Below, one piece after another: positions 13,201 through 24,802 of a stretch of 64,000 bases of DNA. The DNA lies in NCBI RefSeq assembly GCF_014805685.1, contig NC_060892.1, forward strand, positions 11,055,490-11,119,489. The letters are read 5' to 3'. The position numbers and the translations under genes were made by a program. The notes beneath the pieces are model-generated. The model had not been told where the DNA came from. It searched no databases and saw only the letters and a program-made list of their open reading frames with translations. This DNA is from Silurus meridionalis. Lineage: Eukaryota > Chordata > Actinopteri > Siluriformes > Siluridae. Position 1 is the stretch's first letter. Every line of letters begins with the position of its first letter.

Positions 13201-14688
13201 CTCTACATATGACGTAAAAGAGGGTCATTTGTCATGTCTTTTGAATGCTAAATATGTAAATAGGAGGAATGTAGAAAGTTTTAGTCCCTCTTGTCTTTTT
13301 ATTCAGAATCCTATATGTTTCGCCACTGTGATATGAACAGAATCAACCTACAAGCCTGTGTTTCTTAGAATAGACCACAATGTTTGCTCTGTATGTGGTA
13401 TTAGTTCTAGATAGATTGCTTCACACATCTGAGCCAAATGGCGTGATTTGAGAAGAAGCTTTACCATGGTTTTAATTAGTATCCTAGATTACAATAATAT
13501 CATTCTGTTTAGATTATGCTACCACTTCCAATGATTTTTTGATTTTGCATATGCTAAGCAGTTTGTTTTGCCTCACTCTGTCAACAGGAAGAGTTCAGGC
13601 TCCACTTTAAGAACATTTCTCGTATAATGGATTGCGTGGGCTGCAGTAAATGTCGACTGTGGGGGAAGTTACAGGTATTTGTACAAGTGTTGCTTTCATT
13701 CTCTAAACAACCCCCCACACACAAATTTGGTTTGCACATTTCTTTACATTCGATGCAATTCTTTGGAAGAAAAAAAAAAGTATACTCTTTGGACTGTGTA
13801 ATACTCTTAGGCTGTTTTTAGTCTACAAATATTTTTAAGCTGTGTAACAGACTTCAATGATCTTTAGACAAACCAACTTAAGTGGTTTTTTAACACACCC
13901 TAAATTGTTACACTTTGTTTTTCTTCTCCCAGACCCAGGGATTGGGCACCGCCCTGAGAATCCTCTTCTCTGAGAAAGAGATCAAGAATCTTCCAGAAAA
14001 CAGTCCCTCTAAAGGCTTCCAGCTCACACGCCAGGAGATTGTAGCTTTGCTTAATGGCTTTGCGAGGTATGGATTAAAATGCAGGTTAAATACAAGTACT
14101 GTCTGTCCTCGTGTCTTTCCATCAGCAAGCAAATTCTAATGAGAGACCTCATGTCAGTTTTTATAATATTTTAATAGCTTTAAATGTGATGCCACTGTTT
14201 TTTTTTTGTTAAGTTTTTACTTCAGAACACTTTGTGTGATATTTAATCAATATTTGCTCAAAAAAAAATTATTTTATTATTTATCTCAAAGACAGATGAG
14301 CAGGTAGTGTTGTTAAATGCTTTATATAATTGTATTAACATTTTATATTAGATTTTGCATAAAACAGACCATAAACCTCTCCATCAGTGTTATCTTTATA
14401 GATACCAGTTTTTGAACAAGAAACATAAACAGATATCAGAATGAAGTTAATAACTTTTTGTCTGAGGTTTTTTAGATGATTATGGACGGTATAGGCTAGT
14501 GAACATCATGGTCTCCTTCTGACTCTGTCCTGAATACACTGTTGTTCACCTTAAATATGATTTTGCATGTTAAAACCTGTTTCTGTTTTTGTCCCTGTCT
14601 CTGCTTCGCTGTCCCTCATTAATATAGACTCTCTACCAGTATAAAAGAGCTGCACAACTTCAGAACACTTCTGAAAGACCAGAGGTAA
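2892..14688 (+). CDS. ero1b: ERO1-like protein beta, ER oxidoreductin (17 exons counting two alternative first exons)
   Basis: ERO1 is an FAD enzyme of the ER lumen that oxidises protein disulfide isomerase, passing electrons to oxygen. Coding exons: 1a 2892-3080 or 1b 3962-4081; 4907-5026, 5575-5658, 5764-5805, 7109-7191, 7353-7426, 7510-7630, 8261-8307, 8399-8410, 10371-10397, 11419-11511, 12715-12961, 13074-13143, 13588-13674, 13933-14066, 14628-14688. All junctions are GT-AG and in phase. The product is 496 aa from exon 1a or 473 aa from 1b (human ERO1B is about 467). In the 496-aa numbering, the shuttle cysteine pair is C119/C124 (HCSIKDC) and the active-site cluster is C419-C422-C425 (CVGCSKC). 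[24 protein letters not shown] and [20 protein letters not shown] mark it as ERO1B rather than ERO1A. It converges on gpr137b. Identity is recalled family knowledge, not a search. Confidence 0.95.
3226..3233. promoter_or_regulatory. Palindromic CRE/ATF site TGACGTCA
   Basis: A perfect TGACGTCA lies 145 bp inside the intron after exon 1a and about 730 bp upstream of exon 1b. CREB/ATF proteins bind this palindrome. Its role here is inference; one 8-bp match is expected by chance about once per 65 kb. Confidence 0.3.
3690..3708 (-). promoter_or_regulatory. ER stress response element (ERSE) upstream of ero1b exon 1b
   Basis: On the + strand the sequence reads CGTGG, nine bases, ATTGG. This is the exact reverse complement of the ERSE consensus CCAAT-N9-CCACG, bound by NF-Y and ATF6/XBP1. 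It sits 253 bp upstream of the ATG of exon 1b at 3962. A GC box follows at 3818-3825. Mammalian ERO1B is known to be induced by the unfolded protein response, so the site makes sense here. The transcription start has not been located. Confidence 0.75.
3818..3825 (+). promoter_or_regulatory. GC box in candidate exon 1b promoter
   Basis: GGGGCGGG, followed by a GC-richer stretch with gtgggcgtgg near 3850, stands out from AT-rich surroundings and fits a TATA-less promoter just upstream of exon 1b. Confidence 0.45.
3962..4081 (+). CDS. ero1b: ero1b alternative first coding exon 1b (ERO1B-like N-terminus)
   Basis: The ATG at 3962 has A at -3 and opens 40 codons ending at agt|gtaagg, phase 0, so it can splice in frame to exon 2 at 4907. 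The encoded N-terminus has a basic stretch (RSSNSWRK) and a hydrophobic core ([11 protein letters not shown]) typical of a signal peptide, then ITQS joined to LTGVLDDC. Human ERO1B likewise goes straight from its signal peptide to QVTGVLDDC. The resulting 473-aa protein is close to the human length. An ERSE lies 253 bp upstream. No transcript evidence is available in the window. Confidence 0.7.
4247..4325. repeat. Compound (TC)n(TA)n microsatellite
   Basis: About 22 TC units run directly into about 17 TA units, in the intron between exons 1b and 2 of ero1b. Confidence 0.95.
8399..8410 (+). CDS. ero1b: ero1b 12-nt microexon
   Basis: Twelve bases between ttttctag and gtgagt encode the centre of G-D-D-D-G. 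They link LAPSRG (exon ending 8307) to EGFYNWLEG (exon starting 10371). Human ERO1B reads GEDDGE at this point, so the microexon is needed for full-length protein. Both flanking introns are phase 1, so skipping removes four residues without a frameshift. Confidence 0.85.
8461..8550. repeat. (TA)n(TG)n microsatellite abutting a Tc1-like element
   Basis: About 31 TA units and then a TG run end at the TA target site of the transposon starting at 8552. Confidence 0.95.
8552..10139 (-). mobile_element. Tc1-like transposon with ~200-bp terminal inverted repeats, defective
   Basis: The ends are exact inverted repeats (cagtgaggaaaataagtatt and its complement) extending about 200 bp on each side, flanked by TA duplications at 8550-8551 and 10140-10141. 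On the - strand, 9772-9461 encodes a Tc1 transposase N-terminus ([19 protein letters not shown] with helix-turn-helix [10 protein letters not shown]). The region 9449-9261 continues in another frame with [13 protein letters not shown], around the first catalytic Asp. At least two frameshifts separate the pieces, so it cannot make its own transposase. It lies in the ero1b intron after the microexon and is bordered on both sides by (TA)n tracts. Confidence 0.92.
9261..9772 (-). pseudogene. Broken Tc1-like transposase
   Basis: Two open segments in different frames (9772-9461 and 9449-9261) together cover the DNA-binding domain and the start of the DDE catalytic domain. The downstream part toward 8850 shows degraded Tc1-like coding only. 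See the enclosing element at 8552-10139. Confidence 0.85.
10140..10238. repeat. (TG)n(TA)n microsatellite on the right flank of the Tc1-like element
   Basis: A short ATGT/TG run leads into about 34 TA units, mirroring the tract on the left flank of the transposon. Confidence 0.95.
10930..11285 (-). mobile_element. Degenerate Tc1-like relic
   Basis: Near 11110-11165 the - strand still reads [13 protein letters not shown], the conserved region around the last catalytic residue of Tc1 transposases (usual form [16 protein letters not shown]). Flanking frames are broken. The ends are not clearly preserved, so the boundaries are approximate. It lies in the ero1b intron before the exon at 11419. 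Confidence 0.6.
11868..12065. repeat. Interspersed repeat of fish type, class uncertain
   Basis: The motif aaaactcccttagatgttat followed by gaggaagaaaccttgagagg resembles a repeat seen many times in teleost genomes. That is recognition from memory. No termini or coding remnant are visible. Confidence 0.4.
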
Positions 14689-17060
14689 CACACACTCAGG
14701 CCACCAGGTGGTGCCAGCCCACAGGACACTGCAATAGGCTCATCTTCCTCAACTGGAGACCTTTATCAGGGACTTTAAAATTGAGTGTGGCCAACAGGAA
14801 ATCTCCCCCGCTGAGCTTCCCCAATCACTCTGCTCTGTTCTGCTTTTCTCTGCTGTCGGGCTAACAGGAAATAAAACACTGCAGCTCACAGCGCGTCAGA
14901 CCGCCAGCTTCTCACTGAAACAGGAATCTGAGGCAGAACCAGAGCGCACACCTGTTTCCCCAATCATTGATCTAGACTAAATAGCTCTTTTTTAACAGCA
15001 CCTCGAAAATAGTTTTTTTTTTTTCTTGTTCAGGGTTTGTTTGTTTTACTTTTTGTGTATGAGAGAGCAGGAATGTAATATATTTGTGTGTCAGTGCGAG
15101 CGTGCATGCACATGTGGCTTTTTGAAATGGTTGCTAATTTCCTCAATATTTTGATGCACCCAAGTCACCAAGAATTAAAAATTGGCTTTTCATTTTAACA
15201 TTAAATGCTGCCTTGTAGGACCCTAGACTTTTCTATGTACTGAAATAAGGATATGTAGCAAATGTTACAACAACAAGCATCTCATAACAAGCAATATAGT
15301 TACAGTGTAGGATATCTGTAAATTATCTGCAATGACAGCAAATATTACTAGATTGACCGAACTTCAGTATTAATTTAAAATACTCAGTTGCTTGGTTTGC
15401 AATCCAAAGCTTTTCTAAAAAAAAAAAAAAAAAAAAGGAGAAAGAAATCTAATTTTTTGTGTCAGATAGCTCATCTTATGTGAGTGTTTTATATTTGTCA
15501 AAAAAAAAAAAAAATCATATAATGATATTTGTGTGTAAGAGAGCGCTTCTTTACAGAAATTCCTTTTAATACAGTGGGATAGTGACCAAACACATGTCCC
15601 ATGTTAATTTTCTTGTGGTGTCAGACCATGTAAAGTGTGTAAGCAGAAGCTGCCATATATATTTTCTGTACACATAAACGCAACACAGTAAACTCAAGAA
15701 TTAGACACCCGTAATGAAAATTCCCCAAGAACTAAAATGTGAAATTGAACTAAGCGGCAAATTCACTCTCTGGTGTCAGTCACACTGACACAAGCCATTA
15801 ATGGTTTATTAATCTGTGAGCTCATGTATGTGGAAGAGGGTAAATGGTGCTTTATTTTGTTTTATTATAATTATTTTTTCTCATTTAAATTGCATTTTAT
15901 TTCATTGTATTTTATTATTACATAAATATCAACATTAATTAAACCAAAGCTAGGCTACAGTTTTAATTGTTGTATTGTTGAGCTTCTACAATCACTTTTT
16001 ACATGAATTTTGCAGAAATTAATTGCGTTCACTGTTTTCATGCTGTTCCTTGCCAGTTGCCACTTCATTGGGTGCACTTGTTAAGGATATCGTTACTGAT
16101 ATGTTGTTGTGTGTCAGCCCCTTGTACCAGGATCATCAGAGCAAAGGGAGCACCAAAGTATCAACCTTAACTTTATTATTAGTTTGGTGGCTCATTATAA
16201 CAAGTAAAAGGAATGTAGATACAAGTATGTCTAATAAACTGGCAATGAATTCAGTGTGTATTTGTTTGTAATCATGCTGATGAAGGGTGGCATTAGCACT
16301 TGATTTCAATCTATGTAGACACTTATCTTTTATGTTCAAATAGGGAGATGAGAATGTAACACCTGTAATTGTTAATCGATCAATGTCTAAGAGAAGCTCT
16401 GCGTATGTGTGCGTGCGCATGTGCGTCCAGAAAAACTCTACTAAACAGATTGTGTCTTCAGATTTTGCAATGTTCCTACATTTTCTTATCAATGAACAGA
16501 AGCATCAGTGATTAAAAAGAGGACTAAAAGCGACTCAATAAAAGCAGCCCTTACTAAAAATGGAGTCATTTTCTGCCACAGTGATTTCAGCCTTCTGTGC
16601 TTTTACTGAGCGGGTACCAGCAATTTTTTAATGAAACACTTAAGATTATAAATTTCATTAAATAGGAACTATTCTGTATACAGTTAGAGGAAAAGGATTT
16701 TGCAGTGCTGAGGATCAGACCTAATATTCTCTTTATGACCTGAGGTCACCTAAAGCCATTCTACATGTGATTTAACACAAATATTCTTCTACACATTAAG
16801 TGGCAGCTGTGCGATCTGCGTTTCTTTTTAATTGGCCCAGATTTTCGCATTTGTAAAAGGGGATTTTCAGTTTGTTTACTGTCTGTGTGCATTATAACGG
16901 TTCATCTGTTTCTTTGTGTATTTGTCAATGTATTTATTTAAAAGGAGGAATAAAACCATCTTTGAATGTCTCTGTGTCTGTGCAGTGCTTGATTGCAATG
17001 GATTCATTTATCAAAAAAACTATCAAATAAAACAACCTGAAAAGAATAAAATTTGAACCA
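14689..17060 (+). other. ero1b: ero1b 3-prime UTR candidate region
   Basis: No further coding exon is seen. Possible polyadenylation signals AATAAA occur at 16949-16954, 17026-17031 and 17046-17051, which would give a UTR of about 2.3 kb. Earlier AATAAA hexamers exist (one near 14870), so a short form is also possible. The transcript end converges on that of gpr137b. Confidence 0.5.
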
Positions 17061-17805
17061 AATGTGGGTTTTTCTGAGTTCTTAATCATCCTGTCAAAGA
17101 GTGTAGTCATAGAAAAATTTTAATATAGACCAAATGTACTGGAAATATTAAGGATATACTTAAAAAGTGTGAATACATTGCCAAGAAATAGAAATTGCAT
17201 ATTTTGGGGTATTTACTTATTTGCCTTTGTCTGCATATTTATTCACATTTTTAGTGAGACTTTATAAAAGCATTTCTGTTCTGTAAAATTGTACTGTTCA
17301 ACAAATATAATCAGTGACTGACTATTTTTAAAAACTGCATTTCCTAAAATGTTTTCTTCCTCCTATTACTCTGTACTCTGTATGAATGTGGATGTGACAA
17401 ATGCAATTAGAATTTGCCAGTGATTACAGTTTGGTTTAATAGAATATGTCATGCATTTTTTTGTTTTCCATTTACAGTTTAAAATATTAATTCCCTCAGA
17501 GCTTTATCTCTGACTGGAGCCCTGACACTGGGGACTGCTGTGTGAAGCATCTCCCAAATAAGTCTCAGTGTAAACTTTGGATGAAAACTATTAGAGAGAG
17601 TGTATTAATATAAACCTAGTGTAAAGTAATAAAATACAAAACAAATGAACACATCAGAAGTTGTCTTTAGCCTAGTTTCCGGTATGTGGTTGTGTTTTGA
17701 CCCAATAACCGTAAAGCATAGCTGAAGGAACTCATTACACCTCCAAAGTGGTCATATTTTTGGCAACAAAATGACACGTTTCCTTTTCAAACATCAAAAT
17801 AGTTC

Positions 17806-17811
17806 TTTATT
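17806..17811 (-). terminator. gpr137b: Candidate gpr137b polyadenylation signal
   Basis: AATAAA on the - strand, about 790 bp downstream of the gpr137b stop codon. Between it and the last ero1b signal near 17051 there is about 750 bp with no recognised feature. Confidence 0.5.
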
Positions 17812-18598
17812 GGGGAACCTTTACAATCTTGTGCTCAACAAAATACTTTTTACCAACAAACCCATTAAAAGCTTATTTTCACAAAAAGCGAGAAATAAAA
17901 GGCACGAAATACTGCAGAAGAAATGAAGGCGCTTATTCCTTTGATGGGAACAAATGCTAGAACGAGCAGTATTTCTTGTCTTTTTCTATATTTTTTCATT
18001 GTCAACACAAATGTAGCAAATTTGTTATTCATGCTGTAAATAATAGCTTGTTTTATGGTTGATATTTTCACTTGTGTATATGATAATGTGAAGTTATTAG
18101 TGCGCAGCAGAGTTAAAGGTACTCCAATTAAGATTAGTTTGAAAGAATTCTTCAATTCCTTACGATAATTAAAACGGAACTATGTGTATCTTTCCCATTG
18201 TGTGTGAGTGTGTGTGAGCAAGAATAATTAGTGTCTACAGATTTCTACTATGTTTCCCTACGTGTGTACTACATTAACAACTATGACTTACATGTGATAT
18301 TTGTGCCCTTTTGATTGAAGACGGGACAGCTGAAATCTTGATTAGTGTACCTTTTTTTTTACATTAGTTACAGTGTGAGAGAATACAATGCAGTCGGACA
18401 GGGTTACCATAGTAGCCCATGAATCACTTAACCATGATTACCATGGTAACACATGCCTTCATTAGATCTCACTTTGCACATTCCCCCGGCTTGTTGGCGT
18501 GTGCCTCGGAAGTGTTAGTCAATTGTAAAGACCCATATATGCAGGTGTAAATGTTAAAGTGCAGTGCATCGAAAAATATTTACAAAGAGCCGCCTGTG

Positions 18599-21500
18599 TT
18601 AATGGTTTAGGCTTGGTGACGATCGCTGATTTTCTCCACCCAGGTTTATGAGGAAGCTGCTGCTCCGGCTGCCCCAGTCATAGCAGTCCGAGGACAAACT
18701 GAGATATATAAATATATATATATATATATTTATTTTTTTATTCATGGTTTTTGTCCTCTTATACCAATCCTAACAATTTGCTAAAATTAACAGTATTTTA
18801 CTTCCTAACCATCACACTCTGGTTTTTGTTGAACACCATTTCAGATTTTGTTCCCTTTGATGTCATGATATCATCCACTCCACTTTTTGGAAGGCTTTCC
18901 ACTAGATTATGGAGTGTGATTGTTGGAATCTTTATTATTCAGCCATGAGAGCATTTGTGATATTCTCAGTTGAGAAGGTATTGGGTCCAGTCAGTGTTCC
19001 AGTGCATCCCAAAGGTGTTGAGTGGGGTTGAGGTCAGGGCTCTGAGCAGGCCACTTGAGTTCTTCTACTCCATCCTTGGCAAACCATATCTTCATGGAGC
19101 TCACATTGTGCACAGGGGCATTGTCATGCTGGAACAGGTTTGGGTCTCTTAGTTCCACTGATGGGAGAATTGAATGCTAAAGCATATAATAACATTCCTG
19201 CCAAACTGATTGCTTCAAAGCTTGTGGCAACAGTTGGGTAAGTATCACATATGGGTGTGATGGTCAGGGATCAGCTTACTTTTGGAAATATAGTGTACTT
19301 TTAATAGAGTTATAGTTACATTCTATGGCTGTAACATCTTAAATAAATTGGCACCGTCTAACCTGTTGTTTCAACAGTGTCCTGACAAAACAGTGAAGTA
19401 AACAGAATACTGAATTTTGTGAACATTTTGTTTTAACCTAGTACTATTCTACTAGCATCTATTCAGGAGCACTGCAATTACCCCTGGTATGTTAAATTTT
19501 ATGCAAATGTATGTGGGTTTTTTTACCTTGTTGAAGAATTCTGAGGATAGGATCCCCAGGCCAGATCGTCATCACTGTCATATCGTCGAGGATTGTCAAA
19601 GAAGTAGCGTTTGGTGGAAAAGACGTGACTGGGGATGGCAGATGCACTCTAGACAGGTTTTAAAAGACAAAAAAGGCAGTGTGACATTAGGCCTTCAATT
19701 TCACACACTGATCAGCTGTGTAGTTATTATTGTATATTAAAGTGGGCCAGATTTATCCATATGTAAGAATCTAGTATATAGGCCAAATGTTTAGAATACA
19801 AAAAAAAGGACATACTGTTTGTTGCCAAGTTTAAAAAATCAGCATAGATATGTTTGGGTAGTTTAGGCATTGGTTAATTTTCCTATTACAGCATCTCTGT
19901 GTGTGGCAGCTGCACAGTAAATTACACATAAATATTATGCTTGTTCTAATTACATTACTATTGCCATCTAAACTAAACTAAGTCAAAATGACTTTTATGT
20001 TGGATGTTCCATGCAATTTAAGCCTGCTGATTAAAAGATTGAAAATGTGTTATATAATAATATATTGAAGCTGTCTGTAAGAAGATGCTTATGTAACCTT
20101 TTTGAATGACACTGTCAGTACTTTGTAACAAACCATTTAGTGATTAAGCTGCAACTTGGTATTAGGAAAATCATTTTCTTGGTTAGTTTATTTACAAACT
20201 GTATGTGAAAATGAGGGGATGACTACAATGCAAATGGTAACCTGAATTAACTCTTCTCCTGGATGTTATACAATATTAAATGTAACTAGAAACAGATAAA
20301 AAGTGTCAAATTGTGTAAAAACCGTTCATCATTGCAATTGCCTTATTGCTCTGGTATAAACCATTTATGACATGCTGTTATAGGAAGTAGTAAACATAAA
20401 CAGCATGAAAACACATAAGATATCTTGTTATATGATAATAATCATATAATAACAAATAATAAAATAAAATATTTAATAGTAAACTATGTTATCATGTAAC
20501 AGGACACCCCAAGTGATGTATTTATACTGTATATTTAAACATGATATTACTGAGCTACAGTACGATTTGCAGTAAGTGTGTGATGATTAGGGCATGCAGT
20601 TTACACAGTGCTAAACCTGTGGCTATAATCTTCTCTAAGCCTCAAAAAGCTAAATCCAAATAACAAACAAGAGTGAGATCTTACCCTGTCTTGTGCTGGC
20701 TTGCGAACCCTGAAGAAGAAAACCACCAGAGAGGTGGGCAGAAGTTCCCAGACAAAAAGAATCACCCCAAACACTACATATCCAGCATCACCCAGATTGG
20801 ACCTCAGGTCTGCCTGCAAGATCGTAGCAAAGATACATGAGGTAGTGTTTGAGTGTTTCGTTTTCAAAAATGTGTAAGTTTCAACTATCATGTGTAGCTA
20901 AAATAATGGATCAGGACAGGTTTGATAACAGAGCGATACCTGGTCAGACACGTTGTACCAGTCATAATCGAAAGAATTAATGTTTTCGATGTCCGCTAAA
21001 GCTAAAACGATGAGATTGTAGCAGGCGCGAGACGTATACAGGAGAATCACCATGATGCCAATTAGAGTCACCTGACATACAGAGGTCCCCTGTAACCAAT
21101 AGGATTGCAGAGATAATTTAACAAATATATATATTTTCTAATAATTATTAAGCATATTTTACAAGTAAGAAAGAATACAGTATATGTTTATGTAATGGCT
21201 TATGATCATGTGTGTGCATTTGTCATACTTGTATTTCATTACATTTTATTATATATTGTATATTATATATTATAAGTTATATTAAAAAATATATATATTT
21301 AAAAATATAAAAACATAAATATAAAATATAAATTAAATATTTACAAAAATAAGATTCTAAATCATGCAAAGCCTGTTTTTAGAGAAATATATTTTTCTGA
21401 TTGAGTTAATTGTCTCTCTTGGGACATACCTTGGATTCTAGGTAGATACTGGCAAGGGACATCTTGGCCACCTTGTAGAGACAGACGGAGAGGGAGATTG

Positions 21501-23692
21501 CACAGAGCACGAAAAGGGAGTCGTTAATGGTGACACGCACCAAAACGATAGTCTTAACTTGTGCATCCGTCATTTTAACCAGCAAAGCACATGCCAGGTT
21601 CACCAAAAGGAAGAGCAGACTAGCACCAACAAAGACCAGGTACAAAGGGAACCTGAGATAAACAAACAAAACAGTGACAAAGAGAAATATATTTTAACAC
21701 TCTATATTTTAGCATGTTTGACTAAACAAGCTATGGACTCGTTTAACATAATCTACTTTTATTGTACATGAACTGTAATACACATTTATTTTACAGTATT
21801 TGTTAATTGTTAGTAAATGTTAATAATTGTTTTGTAATTATTGGTGTAAGTGCTGATGCACTGTTTATACCATTAGAATCATTTGAGAGCCTACTATGAA
21901 AGGTACTGTGAGAGAAAAGGTTAAAGGAAACGAGTCCACTGTAGTGTTTAATTATGGAATCTGAGGAGTAGTGTGTACAATATGAAGAATAGTGCCATCT
22001 TAATGGGCACTTACTTGTACTTGAGCAAATGAGGAGAATACTTCGATTTGGCCTTAAAGAAAACCTGTAAATAAAAAAATTGAGAAAAGGTGTCAGGGGC
22101 TGTCCACTCAGCTTCCTGTATAAACTATACAGAACAGTTTGCTAGACCTCATTTATTGTACACACACACAAAAAAATTCAATACAATTAAATAAATTAAA
22201 TAATAATAAAAGATTTTTTTTTTATTTACAATAATAAAATAGTTAATAGTTTATTCACAAAATTTTGAAATGTACACTTAGTCTAAATAATACTCTCAAA
22301 AAGTGAAAGCATATGGTTTAATTTATAAGCTGGAGTGTGTATAATTCGACAAACTTGGACACAGGTCACACCTCCACCTCTTATGCTTGTGTTGGAATGA
22401 TACCAAAACTATGTGCTCAGGAAAAGCACATGATTCCGGTTTCCAGATTGCTGGTATCCATTTTTATAGAAAATGTGTTATCCGGAATAAAAACCCACAG
22501 GTCAGTTTAACATTTTATTTAAAAATCTAAACTCCTTTTGAATGTATTGTTTCAATCTCCTGAATCAATTCTTGGTTTTATGTGATCTACTTAAATTACT
22601 TATATGTTTAATTACATGTTTCATCTATTTTACTTGCCAAGTCTCAATAAATGGGTAAAAACAATGCAGGCTTGTTCTGATTTAAACAAGGTTTGCATGA
22701 TTTTAAACATCGTAAAGGTTACTTTTCTTAGTAGTTACATTAACCTCAAACCTCAGTACAAAAAAAACAAAGAAATAATCTTTAGACCTCAAAAGTGTCC
22801 TCACTGAACAACTATATCTCTAAGTAGAAAACCATTCATTTAAAATGTAAATGTTACTAAACAACCTGCCTCAACCTGTGTCATTTAGGCAGTTAAATGT
22901 TTATGATCAATGAGTTAAATTTAACACTTAATTTCATGTCTGTCTGTGTAGGATTTTGCAGCCAACACTGTACAATTCTGAGCAAGTTATGTCATTAATA
23001 TTTAATGCAGATTTGTACTGAAATGTAGGTCACACGTAGACCAGTGAGTACTTAGCTTCTGAATAATCTAGAAGACTGTAAAGGATGCTTTTAAATCCCA
23101 GGATGCGACTCAACCATGTAATTACAGCCCTTTACCTCTAGTTACTAAGTAATAAGCTTGTTATTGAATAACTAAATAATTAGCTGTGACTTAAAGGGAC
23201 TGCTCCTTTCTCATTGATCCTGCATCATTATGACACTTCAATCATACAATGTTCTCCCCCAAGCATCTCCATCATTGCATGTCACCTCACCTGTGCACAG
23301 TAGAGGTTCATCAGGCTGAGTGTGAAAAACTGCAGGCACACTGGAAAGCAGTAGAGCAGCCAGAAGGCAAAAGGCCCAAGAGCGTTGGCTGTCACACAGT
23401 CCCTAAAGTAAAAGGAGAACAGCAGGGCACGCAGAGCCGCCCACAGCAGGCACAGGAAGAGGAACACTGTCTTGTAGCTGAAACGCTTGTGTCGGTAGCG
23501 GAGAACCAGCCACAGCTGGGCATACACAAATGCGAAGAGCAGTGAGTAGAAAGCCGTGTAGGCCACCGTCAAGCCCAGCTTCACATAAGGTGGAACAGCC
23601 GGGCTTAAAGTTGCTGGGGAGAGGGACGCATTGGCTCCTGAAGCCCTCGAACCGTCCTCCCTCCTCTCCTCCATCGGCTGAGTGTCCTCCAT
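18599..23692 (-). CDS. gpr137b: Integral membrane protein GPR137B (7 exons)
   Basis: GPR137B is a seven-transmembrane protein of lysosomes linked to Rag/mTORC1 control. Exons in order on the - strand: 23692-23291, 22064-22015, 21652-21430, 21089-20940, 20813-20685, 19648-19527, 18698-18599. Junctions are GT-AG with matching phases; the product is 391 aa. The ATG at 23692 is preferred because the open frame upstream begins only with GTG. The N-terminus has an N-glycosylation site (NAS, residue 21). TM1 is ~37-63 ([10 protein letters not shown]), TM2 ~72-95 and TM3 ~107-131, followed by KAKSKYSP and [10 protein letters not shown]. The tail holds [17 protein letters not shown], and the last exon has [32 protein letters not shown] and [20 protein letters not shown] match GPR137B better than GPR137C. 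It is convergent with ero1b and divergent from nid1 (3.8 kb apart). Confidence 0.95.
18955..19305 (-). mobile_element. Degenerate Tc1-like relic in gpr137b intron 6
   Basis: The - strand near 19060-18995 reads [20 protein letters not shown] in one frame, the signature around the last catalytic residue of Tc1 transposases. The rest is broken and the termini are not resolved. Confidence 0.65.
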
Positions 23693-24041
23693 CTTCCTGC
23701 ACTCACTCACACTCACACCCGGTCTTTCTCTCCTGAAAGCTGTTTAAGATCTGGTCTCACCAAAATAATGCTCAGATTTGGTTTTCTTGCTGCTGTTGCA
23801 TTCATTTGTTTCTATGTCCATGTTCATGCACCTGACCAAGACCTATGAATGTGAGAGAGAAAGACAGAGGAAGAGCAGGGAGAAAGGATGAGGCAGGGAG
23901 GAGGAGGAGGAGGAGACATGAAAAGGATAAGCATGGCTTCCTGCAGCTGAGTCAAGAGAAAACCGGGAGCATGTGATCTGAATATGGAGCTCTCATTGGT
24001 GGAGATACTCAGAGAGCATGGACACTCCGCCAGTCTTTGTG

Positions 24042-24044
<3 letters not shown>

Positions 24045-24080
<36 letters not shown>
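24045..24080. repeat. (TG)n microsatellite
   Basis: About 17 TG units, roughly 350 bp upstream of the gpr137b start codon. Confidence 0.95.
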
Positions 24081-24082
<2 letters not shown>

Positions 24083-24589
24083 AGATGTGGCAGGATTCAT
24101 ATCATACCCTGCTGCTATGGCTTTATTTCTCTAGGGATGGAGGTTGTCTCTGATCATTTTCCACATCAAAGAATACTAAGCCTTTTGTTATTGCATCACA
24201 CATTTTACTGACGGTATAAAGCCATCAGATGGCGATGTTGCACTTTTTGCACAACAACATGACTGTCATGCTGGGTCACTCATTTATTTAAGATTGGCAA
24301 AAAGCAACAAATTGATCTAGATAATGCCAGATGCTAAAATTAACCATGCACAATCTAGAAATTAAATGCCACAATTCAGGAAAAGGTATACAATTACAGT
24401 CGCAACAAAGTCTTCTAGGAAATGTCTTGGATATTTGTCTTTACTTGTTGGCAAAACTGCACAAGCGCTATCAGATTGGATAAGTGGTATGGATGGATAA
24501 ACAGCATTTCTTACTAAAGAATACCGATTGAATTGAGTTTGTTCATATTGATGGTTTTGAACCATTTCAGCACAGATTTGGCAGAAAGC

Positions 24590-24802
24590 TTAGCATTGTT
24601 ATCTTTTATCTTTTATATTGTTGTCGTCTATTCTTTTATATATTTGCATTTTTTTTTTTTTCTTGCTGCTGTAATAAAGAAATTTCCCCAATGTTGGACG
24701 AATAAAGATATATCTTATCTTATCTTATCTTATCTTATCTTATCTTATCTTATCTTATCTTATCTTATCTTATCTTATCTTATCTTATCTTATCTTATCT
24801 TA
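24590..24802 (+). repeat. LINE-like 3-prime tail ending in a (TTATC)n array
   Basis: The stretch ending gttggacgaataaagatata resembles the 3-prime end of fish L2-type LINEs, recalled from memory. It runs into about 18 tandem TTATC units (24708-24802), as expected if the element ends in a short tandem repeat that has expanded. Confidence 0.5.

Noticed and set aside
2892..14688. Calling the first gene ero1a because of the CFC-LDDC start
   Set aside because: All downstream exons carry ERO1B-specific sequence ([30 protein letters not shown]), and the neighbours are nid1/gpr137b/tbce.
16736..16748. TGACCTGAGGTCA everted nuclear-receptor-like repeat
   Set aside because: It lies in the ero1b 3-prime UTR region without other regulatory context; a single match is not enough to call a site.
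23249..23736. Open frames on the + strand opposite gpr137b exon 1, and other frames of the same exon
   Set aside because: They are shadows of the conserved gpr137b coding frame, with no homology of their own.
24708..24802. Tandem TTATC array as a possible CRISPR-like array
   Set aside because: Units are 5 bp without spacers and lie at a LINE-like tail; it is a eukaryotic microsatellite.
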